A stretch of DNA of 64,000 nucleotides from an uncultured Slackia sp. Its GTDB lineage: Bacteria; Actinomycetota; Coriobacteriia; Coriobacteriales; Eggerthellaceae. The first letter of the stretch is position 1. Every line of letters starts with the position of its first letter. Where the stretch lies: positions 1 to 64,000 of the forward strand of contig NZ_CAUHPG010000007.1 of assembly GCF_959608125.1 (NCBI RefSeq), written 5' to 3'. The notes under the pieces are model-generated. The model was given only the letters and a program-made list of their open reading frames with translations. It searched no databases and had not been told where the DNA came from. The position numbers and the translations under genes were made by a program. This document shows, piece by piece, positions 26,166 through 34,379 of this stretch.

Positions 26166-27284
26166 ATGACCCAGCTTGCACCCAACCGCTACGACGTCGT
26201 CGGCAGCTTCCTGCGCCCCGAACGCCTCAAAAGAGCCCGTGCCCAGCACGCCGCCGGCGTCATCGACGATGCCGCGCTGACTGCGATCGAAGACAAATGC
26301 ATCACGGAATTGATCGAGAAGGAGAAGGCCGCGGGGTTGCGCTTCATCACCGACGGCGAGTTCCGACGCGGATACTGGCACCTCGACTTCATGTGGGGAT
26401 TCGGCGGCATCGAGCATGTCGAGCTCGATCGCGGCTACCAGTTCGTCGGCGAAGAGACCACGAAGGGTTCGGCCATCCTGACGGGCAGGATCACCGGCAG
26501 CGGCCATCCGTTCATCGAGCATTTCAAGTTCGTGCAGCAGTTCGAAGACGAGAACCATACCGCCAAGCAAACCGTCCCCGCGCCCGCCCAGCTTCTGCTC
26601 GAGCTGTACCGCAACGAAGCCGCCGTCGAGCGCGTGCGCGCCATCTACCCCGACGAGGATGAGCTTTTCGCAGATATCGCCGCGGCGTATCGCACCTTCA
26701 TCGAAGAAATCTACGAGGCGGGCTGCCGCAATCTGCAGTTCGACGACTGCACCTGGGGCATCCTGGTCGACGACCGCTACTGGAAAGACCGTCGCGGCGA
26801 CGATTTCTCCGAAACCACCGAAGCCGAAAAGTACCTGCGCCTGAACAACCTGGTGCTGGAAAGCAAGCCCGAGGGCATGGTGATCAACACGCACGTATGC
26901 CGCGGCAACTACCACTCCACCTACGCCAGCAGCGGCCCGTATGACATCATCGCGCCGTTCCTGTTCTCGCGCGAGCATACGGACGCGTTCTACCTTGAGT
27001 TCGACGACGAACGCTCCGGCAGCTTCGAGCCGCTGAAATACGTTCCCGAAGGCAAGAAGGTCGTCTTGGGCCTGATTACCACGAAGCGCCCCGAGCTGGA
27101 AGACCGCGACGCCGTAATCGCCCGCATCCACGAGGCCGCCCAAATCGTGCCGCTTGAAAACCTTTGCCTGTCGCCGCAGTGCGGTTTCGCAAGCTGCGAG
27201 ATCGGCAACAAGCTCACCGAAGACGAGCAATGGGCCAAGGTGGCACTGGTCAAAAGCATCGCCGAAGAAGTCTGGGGCTGCTAG
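26166..27284 (+). CDS. MetE C-terminal-domain-like (YxjG/YxjH) methyltransferase
   Basis: The 372-residue protein is the catalytic half of cobalamin-independent methionine synthase without the N-terminal half, like B. subtilis YxjG/YxjH. The zinc-site residues are present: His and Cys in NTHVCRGNYH, the Glu region in YLEFDDE, and the late Cys in SPQCGFAS. The start VGSFLRP and the aspartate motif FDDCTWG are also typical. Such proteins probably transfer a methyl group to homocysteine or a related thiol from an unknown donor. The start follows GAGAGGAC. An intrinsic terminator follows. Confidence 0.9.
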   Translation: MTQLAPNRYDVVGSFLRPERLKRARAQHAAGVIDDAALTAIEDKCITELIEKEKAAGLRFITDGEFRRGYWHLDFMWGFGGIEHVELDRGYQFVGEETTKGSAILTGRITGSGHPFIEHFKFVQQFEDENHTAKQTVPAPAQLLLELYRNEAAVERVRAIYPDEDELFADIAAAYRTFIEEIYEAGCRNLQFDDCTWGILVDDRYWKDRRGDDFSETTEAEKYLRLNNLVLESKPEGMVINTHVCRGNYHSTYASSGPYDIIAPFLFSREHTDAFYLEFDDERSGSFEPLKYVPEGKKVVLGLITTKRPELEDRDAVIARIHEAAQIVPLENLCLSPQCGFASCEIGNKLTEDEQWAKVALVKSIAEEVWGC

Positions 27285-27298
27285 ACCTGGGCTTGCAA

Positions 27299-27340
27299 AC
27301 AGGGGCCGCATCGGATTCGTAGGATACGGCCCCTGTTGCA
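27299..27340 (+). terminator. Intrinsic terminator after the MetE-like gene
   Basis: A perfect 10-bp stem (ACAGGGGCCG / CGGCCCCTGT) with an 18-base loop is followed by TGCATAT; the U-tract is weak. Confidence 0.6.
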
Positions 27341-27407
27341 TATCGGGTCAGCGCATGCGAACACGTAAACCCGACTTTCTTTCCCGCTCTTGTCAACTTG
27401 CGCGAAA

Positions 27408-27423
27408 TGTTTCACGTGAAACA
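27408..27423. other. parS: parS chromosome-partitioning site
   Basis: TGTTTCACGTGAAACA is an exact 16-bp palindromic match to the parS consensus bound by ParB/Spo0J. It lies in a 281-bp gene-free gap between convergent genes. ParB loads here and spreads, recruiting ParA and SMC for segregation. In most bacteria parS sites cluster around the replication origin, so the window may lie in the origin-proximal part of the chromosome. Neither parA nor parB is in the window. Confidence 0.93.
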
Positions 27424-27565
27424 CCTGGCTTCGCCATCTGTCAACCTCTTTCTGACATGGCGTACGAATGGTCCGATCGTCCGCATCCACGTCTATGCCA
27501 ATCGAATACCCTGGCCCAGAAAGGGAGGTTCGTCGTCAAAAGAAAAGAGACCGCTTCGGATACCC

Positions 27566-27772
27566 TTAAAAATAGAATAGCTCTTCGAATTTTTTGTCGA
27601 GCGCAATGCAAAGAATGAGCGCGAGTTTCGCCGTGGGGCTGAATTGCCCCGTTTCGATAGAGCTAATCGTATTTCGAGACACTCCCGTCAACTCAGCAAG
27701 CTGCGCCTGCGAAAGGCCACGCTGATTGCGCGCCTCTCTCAAGGAATTCTTCAGAATCAACGATTCCTTCAT
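27566..27772 (-). CDS. Small XRE/Cro-CI helix-turn-helix regulator
   Basis: This 68-residue protein is almost entirely a Cro/CI-type helix-turn-helix (LREARNQRGLSQAQLAELTG then VSRNTISSIETGQFSPTAK) and ends KKFEELFYF. It resembles the compact XRE repressors found next to small membrane proteins in many Firmicutes. The ATG lies 7 bases after the stop of the membrane protein gene. A TTG four codons later, preceded by AAGGA, would give a 64-residue protein and is a real alternative. It probably represses its own operon through the long inverted repeat upstream. Confidence 0.88.
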   Translation of the reverse strand: MKESLILKNSLREARNQRGLSQAQLAELTGVSRNTISSIETGQFSPTAKLALILCIALDKKFEELFYF

Positions 27773-27779
27773 AGTCGCA

Positions 27780-28094
27780 TCAACCCACAATCGCGTAGGC
27801 GCACAGCCATCCAAACGCAATAACGCTATATAGAACAGTCACCAGAAGCGTCCATCCCGACTTGCCCTTGCGCCATTTATAGGCACTCGCAGCAGCAAGA
27901 TACACAAAAAGGATAGCGAGCAAATCGTACGGATTCCCTCCCTTAAAAAACATTCGAATAAGGAAAACGGAAACGACTGCCGCCGCCATAGCGATCATAC
28001 CCCAGGTTCCTGCCTCGTCGGCCATCCTGCGTTCACGCTCATCCCAACGCCGATTTTCCAGGCGGCTTTTAGCGAGAATTTCTTCCCTGTCCAT
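27780..28094 (-). CDS. DUF6442-like small membrane protein
   Basis: The 104-residue protein starts MDREEILAKSRLENRR, a pattern I recall from DUF6442-type proteins. It then has three hydrophobic segments (about 36-50, 58-73 and 84-104). Function is unknown. Such proteins usually sit immediately before a small XRE regulator, as here, which suggests a sensor or effector pair. The start follows GGAGG at 5-base spacing. Local AT content is higher than in the neighbouring genes, consistent with acquisition. Confidence 0.8.
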   Translation of the reverse strand: MDREEILAKSRLENRRWDERERRMADEAGTWGMIAMAAAVVSVFLIRMFFKGGNPYDLLAILFVYLAAASAYKWRKGKSGWTLLVTVLYSVIAFGWLCAYAIVG

Positions 28095-28109
28095 GACAGC
28101 CTCCAATCA

Positions 28110-28160
28110 TGCCAAGTTTTATTGTCATTACAAGTATAAGAATGACAATAAAACTTGGCA
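28110..28160 (-). promoter_or_regulatory. Long perfect inverted repeat overlapping the XRE operon promoter
   Basis: Two 19-bp arms (TGCCAAGTTTTATTGTCAT / ATGACAATAAAACTTGGCA) are perfectly complementary around a 13-base centre. On the minus strand, -35 TTGCCA (28156-28161) and -10 TATACT (28133-28138) are separated by exactly 17 bp and lie in one arm and the centre. Whatever binds the palindrome would control the promoter; the XRE protein of the operon is the obvious candidate. The ribosome binding site of the membrane protein gene follows at once. Confidence 0.85.
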
Positions 28161-28664
28161 AGCGGTCGCTTCAAACAAAAGCGGCCGCAACACAAGGCAC
28201 TACAACAGTCTGTCGAGCCGGTCGGGCAATTCGTCTTTTTAAGGCAAGTTTGCCAGGTCGGCTCGACATCTGGCTCTCATGCACCACGGTTGTTGTAACC
28301 AACCATACGACGGACGATTTCATATACGAATGTGAGCTCTCCCCACTCGAAAATCTATCCGGCCCCTCCAGAAAACTATCCTCACGCCAGATCGCTACCG
28401 CATGAGAATTACGAAAAAGGACCCATGCATCGTCAGCTTCATCGACTGCTTACTCGAAAAGGGTGAACGGCAGGCCAGGCGCATAACGGGTCGTAAAGAC
28501 AATAGGCCACCAGCCACGAATCTGAAGCCTCTGATGCGGATGGCCCCTTCGCATCGAGAGGCGATCGAGGCGATTGCCATCGGGATGAACAGTCTGGAGC
28601 ACGATATCTACATGGCCCAATCGCTACGTGAATCGCAATCCTGATACAGAAAGGAGCAGACGAG
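28161..28664. other. Gene-poor stretch beyond the XRE operon promoter
   Basis: No convincing gene is seen in about 500 bp. An 80-codon frame at 28402-28644 (+) has a helical-looking second half (HREAIEAIAIGMNSLEHDIY) but no ribosome binding site. It could be a gene remnant. Base composition is more AT-rich than in the surrounding genes. Confidence 0.35.
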
Positions 28665-29432
28665 CTACATGCCGCGGACGGGATGACGAAGGACCGTCTT
28701 GAGATTTTCGGGCTTCGTGCGACGTGGATCGCCCAGATAGATTTCATGATGCAGGCGCATTGACGGCGCGCCGCCGTCCACGTCGAACGCAGCCAGCGCG
28801 GCGGCAGCATCGAACGAACCCTGCGCCGAATGCCCCCAGGGCGATTCCCCTCCGGCGGCCATATCGCACAGCAATCCTTCTTCTTGCACGTAGGCCGTCA
28901 GCTTCGCAACGGTAGCGGGCTCACTATCGTACGAACCTCGATGCATGATTTGGACGCATGGACCCTCGGCAAAACGAATCAGGCGCGGAACCCCTTCCGC
29001 GCGGACGCCGCAAGCCGCCTTGCATGCGTCGGCCAACGCGGGCTTCTTCTTCGCCAGCTCGGCACACGCCCACGCAAACGTCTCAGACGTCACGAAGTCG
29101 GGCTGACGAATAAGCGACACCCATGAAAGCGCTCGCTTATCGACGATCGAGGCGCCGTCGAATGCACCCGCACCCGCCCACCATAAGCCTTCAAGCGGCG
29201 GCACGACATAATCGAAATACCCCTCAGGCTGCCATGGGCCCATCTTCGACATTTTCACCGTATACGAAAGTCCGTAAAGCAGCTCGACCGCCTTCGCGTA
29301 GGCACCGTCGGGCTCATTCGGATCGCCCGCTCCGGCGACGGCGAAAAACGTCATGGACGGAACATCGACGAAAGCCGGCTCGGTCTTAGGTGCGTAAAGA
29401 CCTTTGTCTTCCTTCTTGAAATCGAATGGCAT
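28665..29432 (-). CDS. GyrI-like small-molecule-binding domain protein
   Basis: This 255-residue protein belongs to the GyrI-like/SHV fold (FVDVPSMTFFAVAGAGDPNE near the start; EGYFDYVVPPLEGLWW; CVQIMHRGSYDSEPATVAKL). Unlike AraC-Rob relatives it has no DNA-binding domain. Stand-alone proteins of this kind bind or hydrolyse cyclic and cyclopropane-type small molecules, or inhibit gyrase; the role here is not known. The start follows GGGAGG. It lies 14 bp after the YjbR-like gene, so the two are co-transcribed. Confidence 0.88.
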   Translation of the reverse strand: MPFDFKKEDKGLYAPKTEPAFVDVPSMTFFAVAGAGDPNEPDGAYAKAVELLYGLSYTVKMSKMGPWQPEGYFDYVVPPLEGLWWAGAGAFDGASIVDKRALSWVSLIRQPDFVTSETFAWACAELAKKKPALADACKAACGVRAEGVPRLIRFAEGPCVQIMHRGSYDSEPATVAKLTAYVQEEGLLCDMAAGGESPWGHSAQGSFDAAAALAAFDVDGGAPSMRLHHEIYLGDPRRTKPENLKTVLRHPVRGM

Positions 29433-29446
29433 CGCAACCTCCCGCG

Positions 29447-29869
29447 TCATCTCTGGTTAACTTCGACAGCAGAAAAAACATCATCGGATTTCGAGGCGAT
29501 TTCGCGCTGCAACTTCTTGGTAAGCCTGGAAAACACCAACCCATACGAGTGGTCGCACAGCTCCATGAGCAAACTGTCGGACACGTCAGCATCGAGGTCG
29601 ATCGATATCCAATTGCGTTTATCCATGTAAAACCCTGGATAAACGGCATGAGGGAGCTCCGAACGCAGGGCTTCAGCCCATGCAGGATCGCATTTCAGCG
29701 TCAAAAGATGACGCCCTCTATACGGCTCCTTATGCTCAGGACCAACCGTGAATTCAGCAGCGAACATCTTGCCGCCTACCAGGTAACGCCACCACTCCCA
29801 TTCGGCTTTGAAATCCTTTTCGGCGCTGGGCTTGGCGCATAAATACGCATCGACTTCCGAAGTCTTCAT
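29447..29869 (-). CDS. MmcQ/YjbR-family DNA-binding-fold protein
   Basis: The 140-residue protein matches the MmcQ/YjbR (CyaY-like fold) family: VDAYLCAKPSAEKDFKAEW, KMFAAEF, LLTLKCDPAWAEALR and YPGFYMDKRNWISIDL. Members are small soluble proteins with a proposed DNA-binding or stress role; function is unproven. The start follows AGGAGG. It is paired with the GyrI-like gene; such pairings are common in Firmicutes and Actinobacteria. Confidence 0.88.
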   Translation of the reverse strand: MKTSEVDAYLCAKPSAEKDFKAEWEWWRYLVGGKMFAAEFTVGPEHKEPYRGRHLLTLKCDPAWAEALRSELPHAVYPGFYMDKRNWISIDLDADVSDSLLMELCDHSYGLVFSRLTKKLQREIASKSDDVFSAVEVNQR

Positions 29870-30015
29870 CGAATCCTCCTGACAACATGACGCGCCCATC
29901 CTACAAAAGAAAACTGGACAACGCATGGCCTGTTTCGAAATGAAGAGAGTCCCTACGCCAGAAAAGAAACGGCCAAGCAACAGCCGACGCAGGCGCGGGG
30001 CCGTAGGCGCAGCCA

Positions 30016-30876
30016 CTAAAGAGACGTTGCCGACACGAGCGTTTCAGTGCGTGGATAAAACACGATGCGAATCCCATCTCCCACGGTGGATGTCGCGAAA
30101 AACTCTATTTCGTCGCCATCGATCGACGCCAGCTCTATGCGATGCAATGCCGACCCCTCAACGCCACCTTGGACCGCCACGAAATCGACCTCCGTCACTT
30201 CGCCCGAAAAGCCTCCTTTTCGGGCATCGCCGCTGCGCCTCGCCGCATCCACTTCGACAATAGACGCCTCGATGTCCCGCGGTCCTGCCGCCACATCGAT
30301 CGCCAAACATGAAAAACGTACGGCCCCGAACGTAAGCGCGGCGCAGGCAAGCATCGCGACGAACACGACGATCACGTCGCTTATCACGCGCCCCCGCAAC
30401 AACACGACATCGCAGCGAGCCCCGAATCGCGCACGAAACGCACGCCACACGAACACGACCCAAGCGATCGTCGCTACAACAACCCCCGCAACAAGCGCCA
30501 TACGAACAGCGCCATAGGGAAGCAAGCTGGAAATCGCAATTCCAAGCGCCCACACTCCGACAACGCCCGCCACTTCCAAAGCCGCGCACAACAACACGGA
30601 GCGTTCGGCCCTAATGGCCTCTTTGTGAGAAAATTCCAATCGTTGATTACGGTCCTTGACCCACACATCGCGCAAAACCGACCCCGCCAAAACAGCGCAG
30701 ATGCCGCCGAGAAGCAAAGCCGCCAGAATCATCGACGCAGCGCTCGCAGCGTACGTAACCAATCCTGCCGCGCCGACGCGCGAGGACGCGCGGGAATAAA
30801 GAATGCATGCAGCGGCGCATACCGCCACTATCCCTGCCGCAAAACGTGTTTTACGCGAAACGCTCGACTTCGCCAT
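30016..30876 (-). CDS. Four-helix membrane protein of unknown function
   Basis: The 286-residue protein has about five hydrophobic helices in the first 200 residues. An extracytoplasmic, beta-rich tail of about 85 residues follows (GEVTEVDFVAVQGG; DGIRIVFYPRTETLVSA). I do not recognise a family. It lies 26 bp downstream of the short LysR gene on the same strand, so it may be its co-transcribed partner. No catalytic motif is visible. Confidence 0.75.
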   Translation of the reverse strand: MAKSSVSRKTRFAAGIVAVCAAACILYSRASSRVGAAGLVTYAASAASMILAALLLGGICAVLAGSVLRDVWVKDRNQRLEFSHKEAIRAERSVLLCAALEVAGVVGVWALGIAISSLLPYGAVRMALVAGVVVATIAWVVFVWRAFRARFGARCDVVLLRGRVISDVIVVFVAMLACAALTFGAVRFSCLAIDVAAGPRDIEASIVEVDAARRSGDARKGGFSGEVTEVDFVAVQGGVEGSALHRIELASIDGDEIEFFATSTVGDGIRIVFYPRTETLVSATSL

Positions 30877-30902
30877 CTATCGCCCCCCGCATCGTACGGC
30901 GT

Positions 30903-31517
30903 CTATTCCTGCGGCGAAACATTCTCAAGAAGCGCTGCGAAGCGAGCTGCGGCCGAAGACGGGCGCTGCGGGAGAAGCGCCACCGACGAGAGGCCCTCAA
31001 CGACGAAGGCCTCGACACGGCAGACGCCGCCCCACAGTTTCTCGCATGCGGCCGCCGACACGTCAGACACCTCGACGATGTCGACGCTGCCGCCCAGATT
31101 GGAGACCACCCCCAGGTCGTCATCGTAGATATCGCCGATCGGCACCAATTCCAGATGCAGCGAAGAATCGGCCTCGTGAATGCGGGGCCATGCGGCGAGC
31201 ATCACATGCGCGGGGCACGCCGCCGAAATCCCCAAACGCACCGTCGTGCCGCCGAACGTCTCCTGCTCGCGAGCGCGGCGCAGCACGTCTTCGGACATGC
31301 GCATGATCGCACGCGCGTCTTCGACGACCGATGCACCGGCGGGCGTGAGAAACACGCCGCGACGCGTTCGGCTGAACAATTCGATGCCGTATTCGTCTTC
31401 GAACGTTTCGATGCGTTTAGCAAGGGCGGGAGTCGATACGCCGAGCTGCTTCGCGGCTTTCGAGAAGCTGCCGCAATCCGCCGCCGCAACGACGGAATCG
31501 AGTCTTCGATCGTACAC
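30903..31517 (-). CDS. Short LysR-family regulator lacking much of the effector domain
   Basis: The 204-residue protein has a normal LysR winged helix (RRLDSVVAAADCGSFSKAAK, then LGVSTPALAKRIETFE) and the first effector lobe (VRLGISAACPAHVMLAAWPR). It then jumps to what looks like the C-terminal return strand (SSVALLPQRPSSAAARFAALL). LysR proteins are normally about 300 residues, so the second lobe appears deleted in frame. GTG start with GGAGG upstream. It may still bind DNA but probably cannot bind a co-inducer in the usual way. Confidence 0.8.
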   Translation of the reverse strand: MYDRRLDSVVAAADCGSFSKAAKQLGVSTPALAKRIETFEDEYGIELFSRTRRGVFLTPAGASVVEDARAIMRMSEDVLRRAREQETFGGTTVRLGISAACPAHVMLAAWPRIHEADSSLHLELVPIGDIYDDDLGVVSNLGGSVDIVEVSDVSAAACEKLWGGVCRVEAFVVEGLSSVALLPQRPSSAAARFAALLENVSPQE

Positions 31518-31883
31518 TCCGCCCTCCCTTCTTTTCTCCGCAGTTTTCCACAGTGTATTAACTAATTGTTAATAACTTTTTCCCCTTTTTATCAATAATC
31601 AGGGGATAACCTCGCTTGAGTGTTTTGTTTTAGTTAACACTAAAAAAGATACTTTTGTCCGGAGGGAAATCGTCATAAATGTCCTGGAAATGTAAAACGG
31701 CCGGATAAATGCATAAAAAACGGGCCCTCGCACAGTGCGAAGGCCCGATTCATGCATCAGCCGCTCTTCAGTTGTTCGGTGGAAATGGGGAAAACTTTTC
31801 AAGGCCGCGACGACGCCTGGGGAAAACGTGACGAAAACCCGCGGCGCGCGAAGCTTAAGACGGCGGCCCCGGCAGCGTTACCC
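31518..31883. other. AT-rich intergenic region with DnaA-box-like 9-mers
   Basis: This 366-bp gap is strikingly AT-rich at 31553-31660. It contains TTTTCCACA (31544), AGGGGATAA (31611) and two copies of TGGGGAAAA (31786 and 31818), all one or two changes from DnaA-box variants. It also holds the terminator at 31715-31747. No gene is seen. It may simply be the promoter of the LysR gene plus the aminopeptidase 3' region. Confidence 0.35.
31715..31747 (-). terminator. Intrinsic terminator downstream of the M18 aminopeptidase gene
   Basis: The stem CGGGCCttcgcac / gtgcgagGGCCCG is near perfect over 13 bp and is followed on the minus strand by TTTTTTATG. It lies 137 bases after the stop codon. 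Confidence 0.85.
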
Positions 31884-33275
31884 CTATCCGATCGTCAGCG
31901 CATCCGCTCCGTCGATGCGCATATCGGCCGCGAAAAACGCCTGGATCGCGCGGATGCCGTTCAGCACGTCGCGCATACCCATGGTCTCGAACGACGAATG
32001 CATCGCCAGCTGCGGCAAGCCCACATCGATGGCATGCATGCTCGCCTGGATGTTCGACAGGTTGCCCAGCGTGGAGCCGCCCGCGGTGTCGCTGCGGTTA
32101 GCGAACGACTGCAGCGCGACGCCCGCATCGGCGCACACGGCCGCGAACGCCGCGCGGCTGAACGCATCGGTGCAGTAATGCTGATTGGCCGCCTCTTTCA
32201 CCACGATGCCGCCGTTGAGCACGACCCTGTTGGCCTCGTCGTATTTCTCGGGGTGGTTCGGATGCACCGCATGGGCGTTATCGCAGCTCACCAGCATCGA
32301 CTTCGCTAGCGCGCGACGGTAGTCCTCGTCGGAGCCGCCCAACGCGCCGCAGACGCGCGTCAGCACGTCGGGCAAGAATGTCGACATGGCGCCCTGCTTG
32401 GTGTTCGAGCCCACTTCCTCATTGTCGAAGCAGCACCACGCCGAAACCGCGCCCTCGTCGCCTTCGGCGCGCAAAAACGCCTCGAGCGACACGTACGCGC
32501 ACGCCAGGTCATCGAGTTTCGGCGCCGAGAGGAATTCGCCCGCCGCTCCCCAGATGCAAGGCTTCTGGCGGCTGACCAAGAACAGGTCGCGCGCCAGCAC
32601 CTGGCCGGCCGCCACGCCCGCTTCTTCGGCCACGAGAGCGTCGAAGGCTCCGCGCTCGAGGTCGCCCGCCGAGAACAGCGGACACAGGTCGACCTGCCTG
32701 TTAGGAGCGAATCCCGCATTCACGCCGCGATCGAGATGCACGGCCACGCTGGGAATGAGCAGCAGGTCGCGGTCGGGAGCGATCAGCCTGCTCTCGATGC
32801 GGGCGCCGTCGCGCACCAGCACGCGGCCCGCCACGGTGAGCGGGCGGTCGAACCAGGTGTGGTCAATCATGCCGCCGTACGCTTCCACGTTCAGACGCAA
32901 CGATCCGCCCGCGCCTTCCAGCTCGGGCACCGCCTTCACCTTGAACGTCGGCGAATCGGAATGCGAGGCCGCCAGCTTGAAGTGGAAATCGTCAGCCGAC
33001 GGGCGTGCCGCCGCGCCCGCACGAAACGCGATGACGCTCGAGTTGTTGCGCACCGTGTAATAGCCGCGACCGGGCTCCACCTGCCAGGCATCGCCTTCGC
33101 GAAGATAGACGAAGCCCGCCTCGTCGAGCCTGCGCCGCGCCGACGCCGCGGCATGGAACATGCTCGGACTTTCTTCGATGAACCCGATCAGGCCCTGGGC
33201 CGCCTCGGCGTAGCAGACGGAATCGCAACCCGCCCCATATCGCTTTTCGGCCACCTGTTCCGTCTTGTTCGCCAT
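31884..33275 (-). CDS. M18-family aminopeptidase
   Basis: This 463-residue cytosolic metallopeptidase of family M18 (aspartyl aminopeptidase type) removes N-terminal, often acidic, residues. The metal-site motifs are all visible: ASHSDSPTFKVK (first His), PKLDDLACAY (bridging Asp), DNEEVGS (catalytic Glu plus ligand), DNAHAVHPNHPEKYD and MHSSFETMG (last His). Length fits ApeB. The start at MANKTEQ follows AAGGAG at 5 bases; a longer in-frame reading exists without support. Confidence 0.93.
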   Translation of the reverse strand: MANKTEQVAEKRYGAGCDSVCYAEAAQGLIGFIEESPSMFHAAASARRRLDEAGFVYLREGDAWQVEPGRGYYTVRNNSSVIAFRAGAAARPSADDFHFKLAASHSDSPTFKVKAVPELEGAGGSLRLNVEAYGGMIDHTWFDRPLTVAGRVLVRDGARIESRLIAPDRDLLLIPSVAVHLDRGVNAGFAPNRQVDLCPLFSAGDLERGAFDALVAEEAGVAAGQVLARDLFLVSRQKPCIWGAAGEFLSAPKLDDLACAYVSLEAFLRAEGDEGAVSAWCCFDNEEVGSNTKQGAMSTFLPDVLTRVCGALGGSDEDYRRALAKSMLVSCDNAHAVHPNHPEKYDEANRVVLNGGIVVKEAANQHYCTDAFSRAAFAAVCADAGVALQSFANRSDTAGGSTLGNLSNIQASMHAIDVGLPQLAMHSSFETMGMRDVLNGIRAIQAFFAADMRIDGADALTIG

Positions 33276-33826
33276 TCCTGCTCCTTCGGTCATCTGCGGC
33301 ACCTCGCCTTTCATGCATTCAACAATCTTTGTCGGTGCCCATGGTATACGAAAGACCCGCGAGAGTTTTGGCCTCGCCCCCAAACAAGCATGCTCCCGCG
33401 GCGGCGGACCGAACCTCAAATGAGCGCTTTCTTGCCACATGAGAAAAAACTCGATTTGTGGGTCGTCGCCTATTTTTCTCGACGCATCCGTCGGCCTCGG
33501 GAAAGGAGATAATGCAAACCCCTGTTTAGATGATGCACGTCTACGATAAGAAAGCCATCCCTCGTCCCCCAGCCCCACAAACAGGCGTTTTCTTGCCGGT
33601 CGTGGGCAGGAAAGGCTCGATTTGCGGAATTCAACGAGATGCGGCCAGCGCGATAGGCGGGAGCAGCCCGATGTATCGCGCGATGCCATACAAATCTGAC
33701 ACACTGCCCAAGCAACCCGATGCACCAGTCAAACGTATTCGTTGCCAGCCAGGCACGTTCGACCCGTCAGCAGAATACGTGCGACATGCCAGCCAGGCGC
33801 TAATCCGCGGCCCGACGCGAGACGCC
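33276..33826. other. 551-bp stretch without a recognisable gene
   Basis: Only short frames without ribosome binding sites are present. Two loosely similar segments (TTTCTTGCC followed by CTCGATTTG, at 33428 and 33589) and a repeated TGCCAGCCAGGC (about 33745 and 33788) hint at decayed, duplicated sequence. Confidence 0.4.
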
Positions 33827-34246
33827 TCAGCGCTGCACGAGCTCTTCGACGCTCGTGATTTCGGGCATACGCACGATTCGCACTTCGCGGCCTTTTTTCG
33901 AATCGATCAGCAGGCGCACCCATTCGTCGTCGAAATCCTCGACAACGGCCTCCACCGTCGCCGCACAATCTGAAGCCGGCACGAAAGGATTACCCGTGAA
34001 CAGGCCTTTTCTACCGCGCATCGAGGCAATCTGCGCTTTGACCGCGCGAGCGTCTTCGGGCACGTCATGCCGCGCAGCCTGGCCCTTCGAACACTTCGGC
34101 ATGCGAATCGCGATAACGACCAGCGCTATCAGAATAAGGAAGTGCCACGCGCTCACCAGGTGGACATCGTGCGCCATATCAGAGACGGCCTGCGCTTGCT
34201 GGACGACGGCCTCATCCTGCCGTTCGAGCGTTTCGACTTCAGACAT
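33827..34246 (-). CDS. Hypothetical single-pass membrane protein
   Basis: The 139-residue protein has one membrane helix at about 33-49 (AWHFLILIALVVIAIRM) and a soluble C-terminal domain of about 85 residues (VEAVVEDFDDEWVRLLIDSKKG, small beta-barrel-like). I do not recognise a family. The start is well supported by GGAAGGAAAG. It is flanked by decayed DNA on both sides, next to the fic fossil. Confidence 0.7.
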   Translation of the reverse strand: MSEVETLERQDEAVVQQAQAVSDMAHDVHLVSAWHFLILIALVVIAIRMPKCSKGQAARHDVPEDARAVKAQIASMRGRKGLFTGNPFVPASDCAATVEAVVEDFDDEWVRLLIDSKKGREVRIVRMPEITSVEELVQR

Positions 34247-34379
34247 TGCAACTTTCCTTCCATGTCGTCACCGCAATACCGCACCGGCAACGCCTCTATT
34301 TTCCGAAATGAGCGGACGAAACGACGGCAAAACGCTTGGGAATTCCGTCAAATTCTTTTGGCAGACAGGCGGGTGCGCG

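Noticed and set aside
27407..27580. Short ORF starting MFHVKH over the parS site
   Set aside because: The MFHVKH reading is simply what a parS palindrome encodes in one frame; there is no ribosome binding site and the codon use is poor.
28402..28644. 80-codon frame on the plus strand
   Set aside because: No ribosome binding site, atypical codon use and no recognisable domain; it is described in the gap entry as a possible remnant.
31544..31826. Replication origin (oriC) call
   Set aside because: DnaA-box-like motifs are imperfect and few, and no dnaA, dnaN or clear strand switch is present; kept only as a low-level finding.
33428..33624. Imperfect repeat pair in the gap upstream of the M18 aminopeptidase gene
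   Set aside because: Similarity is limited to two short blocks with different spacing, too weak to call a repeat family.
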